Source: Tyto alba | Taxonomy: Eukaryota; Chordata; Aves; Strigiformes; Tytonidae | Assembly: GCF_018691265.1 (NCBI RefSeq) | Contig: NW_024881279.1 | Location: forward strand, 6,105,243 to 6,169,242 | Direction of reading: 5' to 3' | DNA: 64,000 nucleotides | In this document: one piece after another, positions 1 through 13,000 of the stretch | Position numbering within the stretch: the first letter of the stretch is position 1 | Layout of the letters: the number at the start of each line of letters is the position of its first letter | Made by a program: the position numbers and the translations under genes | Notes under the pieces: model-generated | Seen by the model: only the letters and a program-made list of their open reading frames with translations | Databases searched by the model: none | What the model was told of the DNA's origin: nothing

Positions 1-1826
1 GCAAGACATTGAAAGTATTTATTTATTATCACCCTTTTAAAGTCAGATGTGTGAAAAATAAATTTACTCTGTTGTGATTAACACAAAGACCCACAGCTGC
101 AGCATATAGAGCTACAGTCTTATAGAGCAACTTCTCCCTGTACTGCCATTGTCTGAACTAAGGATTTTCCTGCAAGTCATAAGTCTTATTTTATAGTGGT
201 AATATGTAAAAACACAAAACGTAATAGAAAAGTATCTCAAACACTGTTGTTAGGTCTTTGTCCAACACTGATTTATATTGCAAACTCACAGCCTCTGGTG
301 AATGGTACAGGGAGAGGAGAGGAAAGTGTTTACAGTTCATAAGTGAACAGTGTCTGGTCTGCTTGTGGAGCTGGGAGGGAAAGGGATAGGGGATGCAATT
401 GGTGCTTGTAATCCTTTTGGTATTGGAAAGAGATGTCAACATGCCATTAGGAGATTGTTAATCGTCTGATGCAATCCCTGATGTTTATTGTTTACTAATT
501 ATTCTGGTATCTCTATGAGTTAACCACAGAAGATTTATAGTTTTAAGAGGGAACTTAGGTTGCTAAGCATAATAAAAGCTTGACCAAAAAAAGGAATGCA
601 AGTCTTTTGTCTCCTAATGACAGAAATTCTGATTCTGCACCTCTATTTTGTATAAATGGGTTTAGCACAGGTTTTGGGTCACTGCCTACATATGAAAGCC
701 TTTCCCCCTTGTAGTGCAATCAGCTGACCTACAGAGTACAGTTTTCTTACAGAAATATTGTGGCCAATGAAGCAGAAACTTTAGCCCATCTAAACACTTC
801 TTCACCTGTGCTCTGCCAGACAGGAAGAGACTTCACAGCTCAGAGTACAAGGACTGCTGGCCAGAAAACAAATATCAGTGGCAGAAACATAAAGCTGTTA
901 AGTGATGAAGAGTAAGACCTGTGAGCCAAGATAAAAGCCAGAAATTCTGAATTTTTGCAGGACAAAATACTTCTGAAAAATATTATACTGAGAGATGTGC
1001 AGTACTATGTTTCCCTGTATTTCAGACAGTTGTGTTCTGGAGTGGATAGTTCCCCTGGAGACCAAGTGTACACAGATTTGAACATGGGAAAAGCTCAGGA
1101 CAGGAAATTATGCAGCCTAGGTTCACAAAAAAATAGACAGGTTGACTGAAGTGGGTTTTCATCAAAGCATTTATGTTCACGTGAAAACTTTCATTACCAT
1201 ACTGGCTGGACACATATGTCCTCCAAAAATTTTGGACCAGTTCTCAGACACTGTCGGGTCAGATTAACTAACCATATCAATTTCACCTTCAGTCTAAAGA
1301 AAACGTGGAAAAATGTTCACATATTAAAGCCAGGCTTGAGGTATTTTTTGTTATTACTCTGCAGACAGGCCTGAGTAACTGTGTGCAGACTCCTTGACAT
1401 AGAAAAGGGATGGCTGTAGTTTTCCTTGCAAGCTGATAAAATAGCATTTTTATAACAAAAAACTTTTTTTTCTCACTCCTCTTCCCACTTTCATTTATTT
1501 ATTTGTACTTTTTGCTCTTCGTTTTCAAAGATTCAATACTGATTGCTTTAGGACAAAAAGAACTGTGATAACAAATATGGTTGTTGTTTCATCTTATTCT
1601 CAAGGGTCTTTCCTTCTGCAGATGATGAGCATCTGCTCCTAGTCATGTAGAAATCTGATTAACAAAGCATGATCTTTGATTAGCATATTTCAGAAATTGT
1701 TTCTTATTATGAGCTCTCCTTAGGGCTTGTGTTTCTTAGCAGTAGAACAACCTTCCAAACTTATATAACATGTTGAGGAACTTTGCAGACATATAAATCC
1801 CTATTTTGACCCTTTATGTTCGTATG
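1..1826. other. Intronic sequence upstream of the first LTR, no gene
   Basis: This is AT-rich sequence with no exon-like, tRNA-like or recognisable transposon signal. Its short ORFs have no coding character. It is inferred to be SPOCK1 intron because the first visible exon begins mid-codon and so needs an upstream exon, which I do not see here. The last five bases, GTATG at 1822-1826, are the left target duplication of the adjacent LTR. Confidence 0.7.
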
Positions 1827-2015
1827 TGTTGTGGATTAGGCCTGGTTGGCAGCCAACCACAATGCAGCAGCTCTCTCTCCCTTCCCCTCCGGCAATGAGA
1901 AGGGACAGAGATCCAGGCTTGGGGTTCGAGATAGGACTGGGATGGGGGAAAATCCCCCTTTTATGATCACGAGCAAAAGGCAGACTCGTTAGGGGAAGAA
2001 AAAAAAGAACATACA

Positions 2016-2021
2016 TTTATT
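2016..2021 (-). terminator. Polyadenylation signal AATAAA of the minus-strand LTR
   Basis: AATAAA on the minus strand (GTAATAAATG context), followed by a T-rich stretch. It lies about 190 bp before the 3' end of the LTR, as expected for an R/U5 boundary region. Confidence 0.6.
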
Positions 2022-2275
2022 ACAGACACTAACAACACATAACAGAGTAGGACAGTGAGAAGCATTGCCACATCTTGAGAACACCTTCCCCCCACCCCTC
2101 CCTTCTTCCCGGGCTCAGTTCTGCTCCTGATATCTCTACCTCCTCCCCCAGTGGCGCAGGGGCAGGGAATGGGGGGTGCAGTCAGTGCTGCCACTTCCTT
2201 CATCTTCGGTGAGCGGAGTGTCTGAAACTTGTTCCTCCTGCTCCATCGTGGTCCCCCTCTCACAGCAGACAGTCC

Positions 2276-2411
2276 TCCACAAACTTTCTCCAACTTGAAT
2301 TCCTCCCATGGGCCACAGCATTCCCCACACTGCTCCGTCATGGGTCACTAACTTCCTCCAACTGGATTCCCTCCCACGGCTGCAGCCCTTCCCGAGCTGC
2401 TCCGGCGTGGG
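2276..2411 (-). repeat. Degenerate tandem repeat inside the LTR, unit about 68 bp
   Basis: Two adjacent imperfect copies (about 2276-2344 and 2345-2411) share CTCCAACT, TTCCCTCCCA/TTCCTCCCA and CTGCTCCG-CATGGG/CGTGGG blocks on the plus strand. A weaker related stretch with CTGCTCCATCGTGG precedes them. They look like internal expansion units of the LTR. Confidence 0.6.
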
Positions 2412-2676
2412 ACTCCCCCGCATGCTGCAATCCTCCCAGCACTGAATTACAGCAGCGGGGCTACCTTTTCCCATGAGACCCCGGCCTTCTTTGGGCACAG
2501 AAACTTGATCAGGCGAGCAGGAGCAACAGGCCATAAATCAATGTCTGCTCCACGGGGGTCTCTGCTCCGGCACGCCTCCACCCTCCTTTCTTCCTCCATT
2601 CCTCCACTGACCTTGGTGTTCAGGCAGCTGCAGCAACTCCTCCTCACAAGTCCCACTGCTCCTCACCACGTCCCTT

Positions 2677-2684
2677 CTTAAATA
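2677..2684 (-). promoter_or_regulatory. TATA-like box of the minus-strand LTR
   Basis: TATTTAAG on the minus strand, about 60 bp inside the 5' end of the LTR. It is the only TATA-like element upstream of the polyadenylation signal. It probably marks the U3/R promoter, though the implied U3 is short. Confidence 0.5.
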
Positions 2685-2939
2685 CGTTATCGCAGAGGCG
2701 CAGCCGACCACCAAAAAACTCCACCACTCACTCAACCCAGAACAGTATGGATCATGCATTCTGCATAAGTGGAAAAAATTCTCAAGAAATAATAATCCAC
2801 ATTGTGGGGGTTTTTGCTGTCTTCTGACAAAGCCCAGGGTTTTCCTTGTATTTAATAAATTTCATTCTACTGTTTTGAACTGTATGTAAGGGCTGTTTGT
2901 AATGAATAATAAATGATGCTTCTATAGCCTGTTCCATTT

Positions 2940-3140
2940 AAGGACCTTCATGAGCTTTTCTACCATGAATGAAATAATTCATCCAACACACAGGTGGGGA
3001 AAGCTTTATTTATTATTATTGCCAGCATTATTATTCTTTTCAGATTTTAGAAACTAGACACTGAGGTAGAGAAAAGTTGAGGCCTGATTTAAAAGGAAAT
3101 ACAGACCCGGGTTTCCCACCACAGCTTTTCCCATTCCTTT
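2940..3140 (-). repeat. Possible old MIR/L2-type SINE remnant
   Basis: The plus strand shows TTATTATTATTG..., then AGAAACTAGACACTGAGG and, further on, GACCCGGGTTTCCCACC. This order resembles the antisense of an amniote MIR/CORE-SINE (ATTATTATT, GAGGAAACTGAGGCACAGAG, CGAACCCAGGTC). It is diverged and judged by eye only. Confidence 0.42.
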
Positions 3141-5639
3141 GCTTCAAACTGATGGCCATTCAACAATATTTTTCTTTTTCAATACACAATTTTTTAATTG
3201 CAAAATATTTAAAAGTTATGTTTCTTTTAACAATAATGTATTGCGTGATGTTATTTCAGAATTTACATACTTCAGAACTGTATGTATTTTTGTTGCCTTA
3301 GAAGACCTAAGGAGTTCCTGAAGTGGATATAAGTCTTCAATTAAAATAAATATTATTGTGAAAAAAATGCTAAGTATTGAAACTGTGCATGATGCCACAT
3401 AGACTATGTAGGCCTAAATCTTGCTTCTGTTATGCATGCCAAGCTAGTGTTGACTTTCAGGGCTAAACCCACATCCCATTTATGCAGGCTCTGGCTGACA
3501 GAGAACTATGAACACAAGGCCAGAGAGCAGTTGCTAGCAGCCCAGCAATGTTGGCAGCTATTAGCCCTGGGCTCCTAGCCAATTTGCACAATGGTTTCTG
3601 TCGATGCAGCATTTTGCATCAAGGATGTGTCACCAGCAAAGCAGAAAACATGCATGTGCCCCAGCAAAAGAGCAAGGCCAGCTGCAAGTGAGCAAAAGTT
3701 CTGGTCATTACATTTTTTTGTGTGGACATGACCTTTGAATTACGTTAGCCCACTGAAACCATGATCTGGTGACCCTTCACACTCCAAGTGGTGCTTACTT
3801 ATTAAAGGCTTTGCAGAAGGAGAGTGTCTCACTTTGTTTTGCAGTTTAAGAATATCTAGGTGGACAGACTGGTAAGGAAACTGTGGCTTGCCATTTAAAT
3901 CCTTGTCAAATATCTGCCTCAATTTTTAACTCAGTCTCCAGTGAGAGCAAAGTAAGAGGATTAAGAATGTATATCTCACCAGCTGTGTTCTGGGTGTGTA
4001 AAGAGCAGGGCATGGGCTGATTCTCATGTGCCTGTTAGTCTAACTTAGAAAAGACACCAAAAAGCAACAGAAAAATCCCCCTGAAGAGACCCTTCAGCCT
4101 TTGGTCTTTGCAACAGGACAGACTCTGGCCCCAATGGCAACTCATTGGTTGTTGATGCCTTGTTTTGTGTTGCAGGAAACAGATGGTCTTTTCTCCTTCC
4201 TTGCTCACTTCACCTTTTCTATCAGTTTTAATGGCTTTAAAAGAAAAAGCTTTTAACACTTCTGTTTTGTTTTTACCGTTTTCAGTGTTTTGCACCAAAG
4301 GCATTCCACTAAATACATATGCACTAGTGAAGCTCAATTGCCCATCACAAATGTGTAAGGGGTGTTAATGCAGTAAGAGCTTGCAGCTATGGCTGTTTGA
4401 ACCAACACAGAACAGCTGCAGCACTTCAGCACTGCAGGAAAACAGAAGAATCTTCTGCTTGTTGGAAGTACATTTGCTGTCATATAAAGAAATTTGGTAC
4501 ATAGCAAACTGAAACTTCTCGTACTTCAAATAGTATCCTTTAAAAGTTTCTTTGATTGTTCAAATAAAAGTGGGAAACTCAGTTATCATAATGTGCAATA
4601 AGAGCTTTATACAGTCCCAATAATGAAACTAAGATTTTCTCATTTCCAAGAGTGGCCCATTATGTGGGGAGGAAGGGGAGACTTAAAATGGGATTTGAGA
4701 ACACATTGAAGAGGAACAGTAAGTCAAATCCATGACAAAATAATGTCCAAAAAAAAGGTTATCTAAAAATCACTTCTTAAACAAAGGTGAAATTTCTCTG
4801 TATGGCTGTAACTTCCCTTCTTCTGAAGTATTCACATAACTATTTTGTGGATATTTGTAATTCATCCTGGCAGATATATCTTATTGCTGATCTTTAGAAG
4901 CATAGTTTTGTAAGAGAATGAATTTAGATAGATAGCATTTCAAATGGGACTTGATTGCAGAAAAGTATTTATAAGAGATTTTCTCAGGTGGGATTGGTGC
5001 TCTAATTGGAGTGGTATCCAGACTAGCACTGTATCACTCCTCTTTTTGTATTTCAAAGATTACCAAATCACCACTCATTTAAGGAAACAGTCTATAGAAA
5101 CTCGGCAGGAGCAGATAGGCTTGTACAATGGCAGGACAGCAAATACTGTCTGCTTCTGTAGGGACCAGGAGGCTGCTCTGGAGCCTGCACCAGTGCCTGA
5201 TGCACCAGCATCTTCTTGCCTCTGTGAAGGGACAGCTCCTGCCTCCACTGAGAACAGACCCTCTTGCTTGCTTTGGGTGCTAAACAGGATGATCCCAAAC
5301 CAAACACTAATTTTAGCACATCAGACCTCTGATACATGCTTAATATCCTCATTTATTTGAGGAGAGGTGAAAGGTATGTGCTGTTTATTAGAACCTAGTG
5401 TAATATGCCATCTGCTAATTTCTTCATTTAGTGTTAGGAGACATCTTTATGTATAGAGAAAAAAATAAAGGGGCTCTTCAGACTCTCACTGCTCCTTTGG
5501 GATTGTGTTTGTTGCATCTGGGGAAAATGGTTCATCGTAAGCTAAATGAGGATCTTTGCCAGAGCCTCCTGTTAGAATAGTGACAGTGTATCACTGTGCC
5601 ATTTCAGTCCTCGAGTACTCTTTTCAGATAAGCATGTCA

Positions 5640-5669
5640 CATGTGTGTGTGCATGTGCACATGTGTGTT
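5640..5669. repeat. Imperfect TG/CA dinucleotide run
   Basis: Alternating TG and CA units with a self-complementary GTGCAC centre. A short simple repeat. Confidence 0.7.
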
Positions 5670-6975
5670 AATCTTTGAGTCCTGGCGAAATGCCACTTTT
5701 GGTGCTTACTTTCTGTCTGCTGGTCTTTAAGTCTATTTGTGTCATCATTAGGATACAGCATTATTCACTCCTTCAAGTCCACTGTTGTACTGCCTTGCAC
5801 TACACTGTTACAGAGAGGTGGATTTTAATGGGAGGACTGATAAATGGATATGTTCAGGAGGAAGGTTTGTGAGATCTTTCCTAATCAAAACTGTAAAGTG
5901 GATAAACCCTCATACCGTGCACTTCCCAAGGCAGGATGGCATGTAACGTTTGCGCATTTTTGAATCCTGGCTAGCTGCAGTTCCTCAAATCATCCATCAC
6001 ATTAGAGGGAGAGAAGCTCACTTTACTGCCGCCATGTCCTTTTCTCCAGCAACTTAAGACTTGTTGAAAGGAAGATTAACCACTGTATTATTCATCTTGT
6101 GGCTGCCTGAAGTACTGAAGAAACATTTCTGGGCTATGTGTCCCTGTCTGTCCCCAGGTCCTGTTAGGCTATGGGAGAAAATTACAAAGCAGCAGTGATC
6201 ATTCCTTGGGGGACCACAGCCTCAGACCAAAGCAGGGGTGCTACCACCAAGAGGGGGAATATCGGATAGTGTTGGAAGGAGAATAAAGAGTGTAAGGACT
6301 GACTTTAGAGGAAGGACTTTTCCTGTGGAGCATCAGCAGGGTCAACAGTTTGGGTATATTTGCTCTGAGATAGCAGCTCATCATGCTCTCTAATCCCACT
6401 TCTGACAGCACTGCTGGAGATGTAAAATTGTATAAATTTTATTTTATTGTTATTATTTTATTGTTATTACTGCTCTTCTACTAAAACATTTTAAATACAG
6501 GAGATGCTTATCTGTAAAAATTAAAAATAATTTCTACAAAATAATATACTTGTTATACAGTATCTGTGAAATTTAATTTTTTAGCAGTTTTTTGCCAGTT
6601 ATTAGTTTCTAAAATACTAGTAGTTTTTTCATTGTGAGTGTATTTTATTCCACCATAACTTCTCTATGAAATGAACAGCACGATATAGGATATTATACTG
6701 GAATTTTATCCAAAAGTATCAAGTCTAATATTAATGTGAATGCCAAGTTAGACTCAAATCACCATTCAGTAAAGAGTCTTTAAGCTCTACATCTATCTTT
6801 CTACTTAAACATCTCTAACATGCAGTCTGAAAACAATGGCACATACTATAAAATTACAAAGTATTTATTCACTCAGATGTGGGTGTGTTGATTCTAACCA
6901 GTTGTCATCTGTCAACTAAGAGATAACTTTCTATGCATTTCTCATTTTCTTTTTTAATATGTCCATTTTTTACAG

Positions 6976-7090
6976 CCCTTGATCCATCCAAAGATCCATG
7001 TTTGAAGGTGAAGTGCAGCCCACATAAAGTGTGTGTCACTCATGACTATGAAACTGCTATTTGTGTAAGCCGCAAGCAGCTGGTACACAG
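6976..7090 (+). CDS. SPOCK1: SPOCK1 (testican-1) internal exon, follistatin-like N-terminal segment
   Basis: This is a 115-bp internal exon. It is preceded by a long pyrimidine tract ending in TTTTTTACAG and followed by the strong donor GTAAGG. The first two bases complete a codon begun in the previous exon, then 37 codons follow and two bases are left over. The peptide begins LDPSKDPCLKVKCSPHK and continues through VCVTHDYETAICVSRKQLVH. The four cysteines match the follistatin-like module that precedes the Kazal domain. Testicans are secreted heparan/chondroitin sulfate proteoglycans of the extracellular matrix, abundant in brain. The residues KVKCSPHKVCV are typical of SPOCK1; SPOCK3 has KMKCSRHKVCIAQ there. 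By recall of human testican-1 this is roughly residues 78-115. The reading frame joins in phase with the exon 28.5 kb downstream. Paralogue assignment is from memory, but the family call is secure. Confidence 0.92.
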
Positions 7091-10000
7091 GTAAGGAAAT
7101 GTTATGGTTTTTGAGGTTTTTGTGTCTTCATAGACATCCGATATGATGAGAAGTAACATGAGAAAACTCCATAATGAACATTAAACCCCATAATTTTAAA
7201 ACATTCCTTTAAAGTTCAATTTGCATTCTTTTCCAAAACAAACAGAAGTCTTATTATTTGTAACTAAGGTTATTCCAAAAAGATGAACTGGAACATGGTG
7301 CGCCATGTGTTGTGGAGTGCAGAATGCTCTCTGAGTTCTGGGAGTGGTTTTCTCCTCCCAGAGAGAAGTAACTATGCATATTTTAATATCTGAAAACCTA
7401 GAATATGAAAACATTGCGTCAGAGGCATCTACAGTTCCAGTAACTTAATTAGAATCAAGCAAAAAAAGATTTTAAAAGATTTTTTTTTTTTAATATGTCA
7501 ATCCTCTGCTTAAATTTGGTAAAGAACTGAAAAATGTTGGTGGACCTTTGTAGAGCATCTCCCTGGGGAGTCACATAATTACAGAAAGCACCAGATCTGA
7601 TTGTTGAATGACTGAATTAAGAGCAAATGGAATAGCTAATATGTTAAAAGCTTTGGCCAAGATATTCAAATTAGACCACAGAACTTCACTGAGAATAAAC
7701 AATTAAAAGCCTACTGAGTATAGGTGGAAATATGCTATGAACAATCAAAAATGAACAAATTTATAAACAAATTTAGAGAAAACAAACTAACGTTGCCCTG
7801 TTGCGGAAGCAGAACAAGTAGGACCAGTAAGGAAACTGGTCTTGACTATCTCCGGAGTCTCTCTGAGTCAAGACCCATAATCAAACTAAGAAATAAGTCC
7901 CTCCACTTGCCAACAGATGTCACATAATACCTGTACTGCTGTAATGGACAACTCTGAGTGGTTGGTCTGTACTGTAAGAAAAATATGTTGTCTTGATTTC
8001 ATTACATTTGAGTGATAAATAAGGGGACTGGTCTCCAATTTCTTTCCCTATTTAGTAAGGAAGCAAAAATTTGCCTGTAACAATTCAAGTCCCTAAATGT
8101 CATTGTCAGCTAGGACTGTAGTTCCACAACTGTTCAAGCCAAATTAAATTCAGGATGATGTTATTCCCATAAACTAGTGCTACGTCTCATCTCACTGCTT
8201 CCTGGTGGAGGAAGCTAATCCAGTAAAAAAAAAAAATGTCTTTGATTTATAATACAAAATTAATGGTGTAATGTGCAAGAGACAGTATGTTTAATCTTTG
8301 GTTTTCAATATGGAATGAACCCTGGAAGGATGTTAGGAGTATGGCTATGTGCAGTGCTTACATTCTAATGACAGTTTTGGCATTATGTAGCTGACATTTT
8401 CTATTTAGGATGGATTTAAAGTACTTGCATTATACAGTAGTCCTTGTGATATATAGACATAGATGTTGAGCCAAATGCTTTTTGAGTTATTTCCAGTATT
8501 TAATGTCTCAAAAGTGGTCAAAATGGTATGGAGTAATGGTATAGAGGAGGAGCTGAATCTCCTTTTTTTCCAGAAACCAGGCTGTGTTTCATGTGATCTC
8601 TCTATGATTCCTTCACTGCCTGCAGCTATTTCAGCTAACCTTTAAGTAGCACTGTGACTATGGAGATGAATGGAAAAGTATTGAAAACTTACTTTGAAAA
8701 TTCTCCAAACAATTTCTAGCAAGTTTTGTAATGCTGAAAGAACTACTGCTGATGTGTGATAGTGGTACATATGTCCTTAAAGTGTTTTTACTCTCAAGAT
8801 ATCTGGCTACAGAGAGTAGACATGTCAATGAGGAAAGTAAGTAGGCCAAATTCGCTGCTGATTTGAATCGGTGGAGTGACACCACTATATTCTGTTCTTT
8901 TTTCTGTACCTGACCTGAATACTGCGGTATGTCTGAATCCAGCCAAATTTCAGGCTGTGTTAATCAGGAGTAAATGCATTACAAGAGGTGGAGTTGCACC
9001 TATCTAAAACCAGTGAAAGCCTGAATATGTTAGTGTGAGTGCATGAACCATCAAACAACCCAGCACCATTGCAATTACTTTGCACATTCACAGTGATTTT
9101 AAGTGTACTCGGCAGGATTTTCTGTTTTATGCATCGTTATCAACTTGCTGTAGTGGCTTTACAAATCATGTAGGCTCAGCAAAAAGTAATCAGGAAAGCA
9201 ACATCTTGTGTTATTGCTGAGGCTTCCAGACAGAGCTACGTTAATTTGCATCACCTGATTAACTGGCCTGCTGAAGAGTTGCAGCACAAGGAAACGGTAT
9301 TTTTCCAGGCACAGTGTGGCTAACTTTGAAATCATCAGTGACAACACAATGCCACTCCTGTTTCATTTCCTTTGTGCTGGAATGCACACTTTTTAAACCT
9401 CTGCAGGAATACAATCATAGTGTATAAAATTGAATTAAATGGAAACTTGTTATTTTACATTTACTCAGACCCTGGCTCCGTGATGGCTAACTCACCCTGT
9501 GAGGCTTTCAGTCTCATACTTTTCGAGTAAGACTCTCACACCTGGCAGCATAGCTGCCACATATTTCTCAGTGCTGTGGCTTCGATCCTGCCCAAGAAGG
9601 ACCTGCTGGAGGTGGGATGCCATGGCCCAGCTGGCAGGGCACAGCACATGGGTCCGTGGGATAGTAACTCACGGTGCCAGTAGGTTTGGGTATGGGTTAC
9701 CCCAGGAGTGCCGAAGGACCCTGCTAGAACTCCCATGCCCCAGGGGCAGCCTGGCTCCTCCTGTGCAGCCTCCTCCTCCCCTCTTCCTCCTCCCCTCTAC
9801 AGTCACCTGGAGAGCAGCGTGGGTCTCAAAGATAAGGGAGAAGATGTCTGAGAGAGATGTTTCAGACAGATAATAGTGTTTTGTCAGCACATCCTCTAAG
9901 GTGTTTACAGAACAAATTGGACAGGGCATTAAGAGAAAAGACAAGACTGAGCAGTGATTGAAGAGTGTGTAAAAGATAAATTTGAAGGTACCTTCTTATA

Positions 10001-13000
10001 TGCTTCATGGTCCTTGGACTAATGATAGAGCCTTATGAAATCTTTTATGTGGATTAAAACTCCTTTCAATTTGGACATGATCTATGAGGAAGCATCTGTA
10101 TTAGCTCAGGTTTGCATGAAATGCAGTAGTTAATATCTCTCAAAGATTTCTCATACATTTGCAGTCCTGTGAAACTTCATGCCATTTGTCTCTGCTGGTA
10201 TTACTAGTGCAGCTGATGGGAAGGAAAGATGTCACTCTTGGGCTTTTTTGAAAATAACAGAATGAGAAAAGAGGATTGATGAAAAAATAATGGGCATATT
10301 AACATGTGCAGGGTTTACAGCTTTGTTCAGTCCATTTAACTGGCAATCACCAATTAGTTCATCACTGCAGTGTATATCACTCACAAAGGTAATCATGCAA
10401 CGTCTCTGCTTCTTGGCTGTGACTTAGAAATCCAGCTATTTACTCAGTATTTCTTCAGTACTTTTGAGGCTACTGCTGCTTACAAAAGAGGCTACTACTG
10501 AGTTCCTCATGATTTTTTTTTAAAGATCTGGACAAGTTCCCAGATAAAACATCTGTTCTTCTAAATTGGGTATCAAAAGCCTGGTCTGACCAGTGTGACA
10601 GTGCTGGCAACTACAGTTATCCACAACAAGCAGACAAATCTCCCTCTCTTTCTTTACAAATCCTGCAGTTGACACACCATTTCTGGTTAGGAAGGACCCT
10701 GCTGAAAGCACGTCCAGTAAAACATCCCCATATGTGAAACTGAACTTTTTCATGCCACTGCTATTCTATGTGCTATTTGTGTGCTTTAAATTGTACTCAA
10801 AAGGGAATTCACAAATGAAGAAAATAATAATTGCAAAAATATTAGTGACCCACCTCCTTTCAAGAAGTGCTTGGGAGCATTACAGAAAAATCTTTGACCA
10901 CAGCAAATGCACTTTTAGGGATTTACTGAAAAGTTGTGCACATGAGTAAGGATTTTAAACAACACTATTCCTCAGTGCCTATGTATTAGATCAACAGTTA
11001 CTTTTTAAAATGCACTAAATATAGGGCCTATAAACCCTAACCCTGTTGTTTTGCTTTCCTCTCTGACTCTTGCATGTCTGTGTTTTCTCTTGCTTGCTTT
11101 TTAAATGCTAATGAGGGTTGGCACAACACCAAGGACTCCTTTGGGGGTAATATCTTCCTGTGCTAAAAACCTGACGCCCACATTCTCAGTGGCCTGACCG
11201 ATGTGAGGGAGGGCTTGTTCCTAAGCTCGTGATGTTTAATTCTGCGTGATTTATGTGGTAATGTTTATCAAAGCCTGAATATGTGAGCAATCTATATGAG
11301 ATGTAACAGAACCAGACCTGGGAGATTATTAATTATCTTTCGACCTACTGATAACATCAGTTTGTTCCCCAGTTAGCCTTGCTGGGTTCACAGCTTTTTT
11401 CTATACCCTTGCTCATTTTCATGCTGATTCAGAAGATAATTGTTGTTCATTTGTGTGTTAAGTACAATTCAGGAAAAAAATGAGAACCCAAAGGGAACTT
11501 TACAGAATAACATTCAACTTCCTGTTGGTATATTTATCAGTGTTAATTGTAAGTGGTGCACTTGTATGTATTTTCTTGAAAGGGCTACCACAAGCAGCAA
11601 GATGGCAGAAACCAGACAATAATAGGGCAAGACCACTGGGTAGTTTATTAATTTTTTTTTGTCTTTGTCTATGGAGACTATTCAACTAGTTTTTCTAGTA
11701 AGCTTTTATTACTTCAGAACGTTTCCAATGTAATGTGTCAATATTTCTAACTTCTCTGCAGATCCCTACTTTTCTTTCAGTTTCTGTTAAATTAGGAGGG
11801 AAGGGATGCAAGTCCCTAACAGGGTGAATTCCTCACTATCTCATTGAAGTGTTGATGCTTTTTTGTAAGCTGGCAGATGCAAGGCAGGCAAGATTATGCA
11901 GAAAATTTGGAAAATCTGCTGTAAAGATACTGTCCTTTCAATTATTATTTAATTTTAGCTGAGGAAAAATGCAGTTATTTTCAGTGGTGCTACAGTGGAA
12001 CACAGTTCATTTGTCCATCTTGGGTAGGCAACATGTCAAAACATGTTCTGGGACACTGAGGCCTTCCTAGAGTAACAGGCCTCTGTAACTTTAATGGTGA
12101 GATGTGGGACTCCAGTCAGTAATTTAGGATAATACAGGTTTATAACAACTTTGTTATAAAAATTAAGTTGCTAATGTTTGCACTGGATGCAGAAAACATA
12201 AATGCCAAAATTGTTTTTCACACCCCCAGAGTTTTTTGTAAGTTCTAGGATGTATTCACAGTTAAGAGTTAATTTTTACTCTAGATTTTTTTCTAGGCAC
12301 CAAATGATTTCTTTTGTTGATTAACATTTTCAGAATTAAAGGAAGAAAACTGCCCAGCTCAGAGCAAGAAGAAAATCTTTTGACCATAATTTTAGAAAGA
12401 AACAAAGCCATTTCAAATTTGTTGGTTTTTTTTTTCCAAGTAAGAATACAATATTTAAATCTCTCTGCAAACTGTTTTGGAGTCACTAAATCTGATTTCC
12501 CTAAAAAAGAATAATGCTTTCATGCAAAACATTTTATCCACCTCTACAGCTGAGCATTGATTTCTCTAATCTACTGGCATAGATTTTTGCTTCAGAAGAA
12601 AGAGCATTGAAATATTTGATTGAACACACACTCACAAAAAAACCAACAGATTGCATTAGGGTTTTTTTCAAAAAAATATATTGTACTGGGGAAATTGCCA
12701 AAATTTAGGCTTGTTATTCCCAAGGGTACCTAACAGAATCTTGGAGAATTATTCCTATCCTCTATGAATGAAAGTTCTAGACATGAACAGGATGGAGTAA
12801 GTGGCATTTTTTTGTAATTTGTAAACTATGATGCATTACTCTGTAAAGACTATTATTCTTTCTAATATTTAATCACTCATGGTACATTGCACAGTTTAAC
12901 TGTAGCTCATGCTGTTTATCCAGAAAAATAAATGAGAATCCAGGAAAATCAAAGAGAGAGGGGCCTTTGAGGTCACAGCCAAGTACAGCCCATAATGTGA

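Larger units (their letters stand above)
1827..2744 (-). mobile_element. Solo LTR of an avian endogenous retrovirus, minus orientation
   Basis: This 918-bp GC-rich block stands out from its AT-rich surroundings. Read on the minus strand it begins TGTTCTGGGTTGAG and ends ATCCACAACA, the TG...CA ends of an LTR. It is flanked by an exact 5-bp direct repeat GTATG (1822-1826 and 2745-2749), which marks it as a complete insertion. A TATA-like TATTTAAG and an AATAAA polyadenylation signal lie in the expected order on the minus strand. There is no gag, pol or env sequence, so it is a solo LTR left by recombination between two LTRs, or a very short non-autonomous element. A 5-bp duplication is common for ERVL-type elements. 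The body resembles a bird LTR type I know with repeated GGAGCAG-containing units, but I cannot name the family. The ORFs of 124 and 132 codons inside it are LTR sequence, not genes. Confidence 0.88.
2750..6975. other. SPOCK1 intron between the first LTR and the first visible exon, no gene
   Basis: This is AT-rich intronic sequence. It holds a possible old SINE remnant near 3 kb (listed separately) and a short TG/CA run at 5640-5669. A 138-codon open frame at 4944-5360 has no recognisable domain or coding bias and is left out. The final 35 bases form the pyrimidine tract and AG acceptor of the exon at 6976. Confidence 0.7.

Noticed and set aside
4944..5360. 138-codon plus-strand open frame.
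   Set aside because: Composition rich in W, C, L and F typical of noncoding frames. Its proline/alanine-rich half comes from a small GC rise, and no homologous domain is recognised.
9499..9873. GC-rich patch with open frames on both strands (124 codons plus, 91 and 66 minus).
   Set aside because: Open frames in several phases reflect base composition. No domain, splice sites or CpG-island promoter structure could be supported.
11032..11044. AACCCTAACCCTG, similar to the vertebrate telomere repeat.
   Set aside because: Only about two units, too short to be an interstitial telomeric tract.
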